Assembly: GCA_026386835.1 (NCBI GenBank)
Contig: JAPLMV010000163.1
Location: forward strand, 1-7,108
Length of the DNA: 7,108 nt
Source of the DNA: Planctomycetota bacterium
Lineage (GTDB): Bacteria; Planctomycetota; Phycisphaerae; Sedimentisphaerales; Anaerobacaceae
Reading direction: 5' to 3'
The notes under the pieces were generated by a model that worked only from the letters and a program-made list of their open reading frames with translations, searched no databases and was not told the origin of the DNA. The translations under genes and the position numbers were made by a program. Below, in pieces: positions 4,194 to 7,108 of the stretch (the first letter of the stretch is position 1; every line of letters starts with the position of its first letter).

Positions 4194-5167
4194 CGGTCGT
4201 TGCTGACGGTCTAATTATAAAATCGTCGGTGGTCGCCTCGCAGGTAAAACTTCACGAAAAATACGGCGGGGTTGTTCCAGAAATTGCATCACGCGCACAC
4301 CTTGAGAAAATATCTCAAGTCGTTGCCGAGGCATTAGAACAGGCCAATGTTACAAAAGACGATATCGACGCCGTAGCGGTCGCCAATCAGCCGGGGCTGG
4401 CGATTGCTTTGATTGTCGGGGTTACAGCCGCAAAGACACTGAGCTTTGCGTGGGAAAAACCACTGATAGGAATCGACCATCTGCACGCCCATATACAGTC
4501 GGCGGTGCTGGCCGATGAGGATTTGCAGCTTCCTGCTGTCGCACTTATCGTCTCAGGCGGCCATACATCGCTTTACGATTACGAATCGCCGCTAAAGCCG
4601 AAACTGCTCGGTTCCACAATCGATGATGCTGCCGGCGAGGCATTCGACAAGGTCGCAACGATTCTCAAGTTGTCTTATCCGGGCGGGCCGGCAATAGAAA
4701 AAACCGCACAAAACGGAAACCCAAAGGCAATAAAGTTCCCGCACACGATGTTAGATAAAAACTCGCTGGATTTTTCATTCAGCGGTATCAAAACCGCAGT
4801 GCTGTATTACTGCCGAGGCCAGGATATGAAAGGCGAAAACAAGGTTGATTCGATGAGTCCGCAGCAAATTGCCGACATCGCCGCTTCGTTTCAAAAAACG
4901 GTTGTCGATGTGCTGGTGAAGAAAACAAAGCTTGCCGCCGAAAAAATCGGTGCAAAGACAGTACTGCTTGGCGGCGGCGTCGCTGCCAATACCCTCCTGC
5001 GTACGGCACTGGAGCAAATGTGCAATGCGACATCCAGAAAATTGCTCGTTGCCCCAAAACGGTATTGCACTGATAATGCGGTTATGGTAGCTTCATTGGC
5101 GTATTATAAATTTAAGGCAGGGCTGTTTGCGGATTTGACGCTCGAGCCAAAAGCGTATAGCCAATAG
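4133..5167 (+). CDS. tsaD: tRNA N6-threonylcarbamoyladenosine transferase TsaD
   Basis: TsaD (Kae1/OSGEP family) transfers the threonylcarbamoyl group to A37 of ANN-decoding tRNAs, acting in the cytoplasm with TsaB and TsaE on the product of TsaC. The protein has 344 residues from ATG 4133, a normal length. Landmarks in order: ILGIETSCDETAA (8-20); metal ligands H116 and H120 (DHLHAH); VSGGHTSL (140-147); DDAAGEAFDKVA (164-175); SFSGIKTA (215-222); LGGGVAAN (279-286); and CTDNAVMVA with metal ligand D314. Everything expected is present, so it should be active. TTG codons upstream would add up to 13 residues but run through a promoter-like sequence. Its first 20 codons are duplicated at 3167. 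It overlaps larB by one base (TAGTG). The normally glycine-rich segment reads QPGLAIALIVG, a mild variant. Confidence 0.97.
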   Translation: MQERPITILGIETSCDETAAAVVADGLIIKSSVVASQVKLHEKYGGVVPEIASRAHLEKISQVVAEALEQANVTKDDIDAVAVANQPGLAIALIVGVTAAKTLSFAWEKPLIGIDHLHAHIQSAVLADEDLQLPAVALIVSGGHTSLYDYESPLKPKLLGSTIDDAAGEAFDKVATILKLSYPGGPAIEKTAQNGNPKAIKFPHTMLDKNSLDFSFSGIKTAVLYYCRGQDMKGENKVDSMSPQQIADIAASFQKTVVDVLVKKTKLAAEKIGAKTVLLGGGVAANTLLRTALEQMCNATSRKLLVAPKRYCTDNAVMVASLAYYKFKAGLFADLTLEPKAYSQ

Positions 5168-5817
5168 TGAGGTGGATTATTCAAACCGAACATTTGAAAA
5201 AATTATTAAAAGAGGTCAAAACGGGAAAACTCAGCATTGAACGGGCGGTTGAAAAACTGCGTCATCTGCCGTTCGAAGACCTGGGCTTTGCCCGCGTTGA
5301 CCATCACCGCCAGCTTCGCAGCGGTTTTCCTGAGGTAATCTACTGTCCGGGCAAAACCAATGAGCAGATAATTGCCATATTCGAGAGCTTAGCCGCAAAA
5401 GGCAATAACGTCCTTGCCACAAGAGCCGACGAGGCTGTCTTTGACGCACTTGCCAAAACCAAAAAATTTCCGAAGGTGCGGTATGAAAAACTGGCTCGTG
5501 CAATAATTTTAGAGCAAAAAAAGCTCAAGCCATCAAAAACCATTCTGCCGATACTAACCGCTGGGACTGCTGATTTGCCGGTTGCGACTGAAGCGAAAGT
5601 TACCGCTGAGATTATGGGGCAGCGCACCGAGTTGATTTGCGATGTCGGCGTTGCCGGCCTGCACAGATTGATAGGCCACCTGCCCAAACTGCAGCGAGCC
5701 AACGTGATGCTGAACAGCTGCGCTTCCGGCGTAACGGTCGTCAATATTGATAATGGTTTTTCCGCAGGCGTAACTGCTACATTAATAAATAAAAAAATAG
5801 AACAAAATAAAGATTGA
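5167..5817 (+). CDS. larB: LarB-like protein (nickel-pincer cofactor synthesis) with internal deletion
   Basis: LarB carboxylates and hydrolyses nicotinic acid adenine dinucleotide to pyridinium-3,5-biscarboxylate mononucleotide, the first step to the nickel-pincer cofactor of lactate racemase-type enzymes. The family signature is clear: LPFEDLGFARVDHHRQLRSG (34-53), EVIYCPGKT (56-64), TAGTADLPVA (131-140), DVGVAGLHRL (159-168), and LNSCASGVTVVNIDNGF (182-198) with the conserved Cys185, which I believe corresponds to the substrate-bonding Cys of characterised LarB. The usual length is about 250 residues; here it is 216. After LQRANV (175-180) the protein jumps directly to MLNSCASG, leaving out the PurE-like core (the GMEGALPSVV and AVPTSVGYG blocks) in frame. 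It may be inactive. The GTG start overlaps the tsaD stop by one base, so it is likely translated by coupling. No larC or larE is in the window. Confidence 0.88.
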   Translation: MRWIIQTEHLKKLLKEVKTGKLSIERAVEKLRHLPFEDLGFARVDHHRQLRSGFPEVIYCPGKTNEQIIAIFESLAAKGNNVLATRADEAVFDALAKTKKFPKVRYEKLARAIILEQKKLKPSKTILPILTAGTADLPVATEAKVTAEIMGQRTELICDVGVAGLHRLIGHLPKLQRANVMLNSCASGVTVVNIDNGFSAGVTATLINKKIEQNKD

Positions 5818-5824
5818 AAAACCT

Positions 5825-6685
5825 ATGCAGATAATAGAAACGATACCGAAACTAAAACCACGAGCGGCAGATGCCCATAAAGGCGATTTTGGCAAGGTGT
5901 GCATTATAGCAGGCAGCCTGGGCATGAGCGGTGCAGCGGCCATTGCAGGCCGGGCAGCCCTGCGGGCAGGTGCGGGCTTAGTGCGGGTTGCAACTGCAAA
6001 AAGTGTTCTGCCGATAGTCGCATCAATCGAACCATCGTTTACAACTATTGGGCTGGCAGAGGACAATGCAGGCCGAATATCTGAAAAGGCAATCAAAGTA
6101 ATTTTAGATGCAGTTAAGGAAAATGACGTTCTTGCCTTCGGGCCTGGGGTGGGCATAAGTAACGGCCTTCGCTCGATCCTTGAAACTCTTATTCAGCAGA
6201 AAAACCTGCGGTTAGTTATAGATGCCGACGGTTTGAATAACCTTAGCAAGATAAAAAACTGGCCTGCACAATTAAAAGCAGATTTGATTTTGACACCGCA
6301 TCCGGGCGAAATGAAAAGACTATGGTCGGGTCTTTGCAGGCAGCCGCTGCCGACAGAGCGAAATGAACAGGCCGCAAAATTAGCACAACTTACCAAAGCT
6401 ATCGTAGTGCTGAAAGGCGCCGGCACGGTCGTTACAGACGGTGAAAAAATTTATGTAAACAAAACAGGCAATCCGGGAATGGCTACGGCAGGTGCGGGCG
6501 ATGTACTCACAGGCGTTATAGCCGCTCTGTGCGGCCAGGGGCTAAGCAGCTTAGATGCCGCTGTTTTAGGCGTTTACGTTCACGGGCTGGCTGGTGACAT
6601 AGCAGCGGCAAAGACCGGACAGGTGAGCTTGATTGCGACGGATATAATTGAGTCGCTTTGTGATGCTTTTATTCAGGAAAGGTGA
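5825..6685 (+). CDS. nnrD: ADP-dependent NAD(P)H-hydrate dehydratase
   Basis: This enzyme repairs the hydrated, inactive forms of NADH and NADPH (the S-epimers NADHX/NADPHX) using ADP; the fold is ribokinase-like. It has 286 residues from ATG 5825, seven bases after the larB stop, with no obvious ribosome-binding site. Landmarks: HKGDFGKVCIIAGS (18-31), GAGLVRVAT (49-57), AFGPGVG (104-110), VIDADGLN (131-138), LTPHPGEMKRL (156-166), VLKGAGTVVTDG (195-206) and GNPGMATAGAGDVLTG (215-230), where D226 is the catalytic base. Many bacteria have this domain fused behind the NnrE epimerase domain; here the epimerase half is absent and must be encoded elsewhere if present. It lies within a tight run with larB and the next gene. 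Older records call the family YjeF C-terminal or carbohydrate kinase. Confidence 0.95.
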   Translation: MQIIETIPKLKPRAADAHKGDFGKVCIIAGSLGMSGAAAIAGRAALRAGAGLVRVATAKSVLPIVASIEPSFTTIGLAEDNAGRISEKAIKVILDAVKENDVLAFGPGVGISNGLRSILETLIQQKNLRLVIDADGLNNLSKIKNWPAQLKADLILTPHPGEMKRLWSGLCRQPLPTERNEQAAKLAQLTKAIVVLKGAGTVVTDGEKIYVNKTGNPGMATAGAGDVLTGVIAALCGQGLSSLDAAVLGVYVHGLAGDIAAAKTGQVSLIATDIIESLCDAFIQER

Positions 6686-6688
6686 TTT

Positions 6689-7030
6689 ATGCCAAACGAA
6701 ACGCAGGAATTCTTTGAAAAGGCGAAAAAAGGTTTTGAGAAAATGAAAGAGCAAAGCCCAGAGACGGTTGCAGCTTTTTCGGGTATGTTTGGAAAAATAA
6801 TGAAAGAGGGTGCCATCTCCTTAAAAGAAAAGGAGTTGATTGCTCTGGGTATCGGGGTAGCGATGCACTGCGAACCATGCATCAGAATGCACACGCAAAA
6901 ATGTCTGGCTGCTGGTGCGACAAAAGAACAGATTTTAGAAGCGGCTGCTGTTGCGGTAGTGATGGCGGGCGGGCCGGCATATACACATATCTCATTGGTA
7001 ATAGATACGCTGGAAACGCTGGCAACGTAG
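6689..7030 (+). CDS. Carboxymuconolactone decarboxylase family protein (AhpD-like)
   Basis: This is a small all-helical protein of 113 residues. It carries the AhpD-type motif H60-C61-x2-C64-x3-H68 (HCEPCIRMH) and an upstream Glu in the KEKELIALGIGVAM helix (47-59), followed by AAGATKEQILEAAAVAVVM (74-92) and GGPAYTH (94-100). The CxxC pair suggests a thiol-disulfide or peroxidase-reductase role rather than true decarboxylation; the partner and substrate cannot be told from sequence. ATG 6689 is three bases after the nnrD stop, and its ribosome-binding site (GGAAAGG, 6676-6682) lies inside the nnrD end, so the two are surely co-translated. It is the last gene of the tsaD run in view. Confidence 0.92.
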   Translation: MPNETQEFFEKAKKGFEKMKEQSPETVAAFSGMFGKIMKEGAISLKEKELIALGIGVAMHCEPCIRMHTQKCLAAGATKEQILEAAAVAVVMAGGPAYTHISLVIDTLETLAT

Positions 7031-7071
7031 AAACTGAAAACTTAAAGTGTAAAACTAAAAACTACGGAATT

Positions 7072-7100
7072 AAAACTCCGCTTCCCAGAGGGTGGGTTTT
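7072..7100 (+). terminator. Possible intrinsic terminator at end of the tsaD run
   Basis: AAAACTC (7072-7078) can pair with GGGTTTT (7094-7100) with one G-T pair, enclosing a small CCC/GGG hairpin; the 3' arm ends in four T. The stem is weak and AT-rich. The A-rich stretch 7031-7070 before it is made of degenerate aaaact words and contains no gene. Confidence 0.3.
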
Positions 7101-7108
7101 ACATTATA

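Noticed and set aside
4775..5057. Overlapping minus-strand frames inside tsaD
   Set aside because: They are antisense shadows of a well-conserved gene, with arginine- and cysteine-rich random-looking translations.
5340..5744. 134-codon minus-strand frame inside larB
   Set aside because: It is antisense to a recognisable gene and its translation matches no family I know; the length is explained by the codon bias of larB.
5782..6156. 124-codon minus-strand frame over the larB-nnrD junction
   Set aside because: It is Ala/Pro/Arg-rich, antisense to conserved nnrD motifs and has no start signal.

Overview
The window looks like chromosomal sequence from an uncultured Gram-negative bacterium. The best lineage hint is a short orphan reading frame (2052-2126) with the PEP-CTERM layout: PEP motif, hydrophobic stretch, RKKK, stop. 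This sorting signal is common in Planctomycetota and some Proteobacteria. Together with the long intergenic DNA made of short degenerate repeats, it makes a planctomycete (perhaps Phycisphaerae-like) my best guess. This is inference; no rRNA or strong marker is present.

Layout. Positions 1-540 hold the 3' part of an HhH-GPD DNA glycosylase of the endonuclease III superfamily. Positions 541-1338 are non-coding and hold degenerate repeats and an AT-rich palindrome. Positions 1339-2055 encode a six-unit TPR protein, followed out of frame by the orphan PEP-CTERM tail. Positions 2148-2948 hold an AT-rich gene resembling the nucleotide-modification-associated Nmad3 family, cut in two by one in-frame amber codon. 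Positions 3030-3286 contain an interspersed repeat, a copy of the tsaD promoter and first codons, and a palindromic repeat. Positions 3342-3975 encode an MntA-HepT (MNT/HEPN) toxin-antitoxin pair. From 4133 to 7030 there is a tight four-gene run: tsaD, larB, nnrD and a carboxymuconolactone decarboxylase-family gene.

Functionally, the right-hand run is housekeeping: tRNA t6A37 synthesis (TsaD), nickel-pincer cofactor synthesis (LarB), repair of hydrated NAD(P)H (NnrD) and a small AhpD-like protein. The genes overlap or lie 3-7 bases apart and are probably co-transcribed. The middle (about 1.3-4.1 kb) is an accessory region with signs of gene gain and decay.

The most striking structures are: (a) a 124-bp direct repeat (3104-3227 and 4070-4193, 5 mismatches) carrying the tsaD promoter and start, which brackets the toxin-antitoxin pair so that the pair sits inside a tsaD 5'-end duplication while tsaD stays intact; (b) the amber-split Nmad3-like gene; (c) a larB that lacks, in frame, about 40 residues of the PurE-like catalytic core; (d) the orphan PEP-CTERM tail. 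I see no complete new multi-gene system. The bracketed TA module is the best candidate for a mobile or self-stabilising unit.
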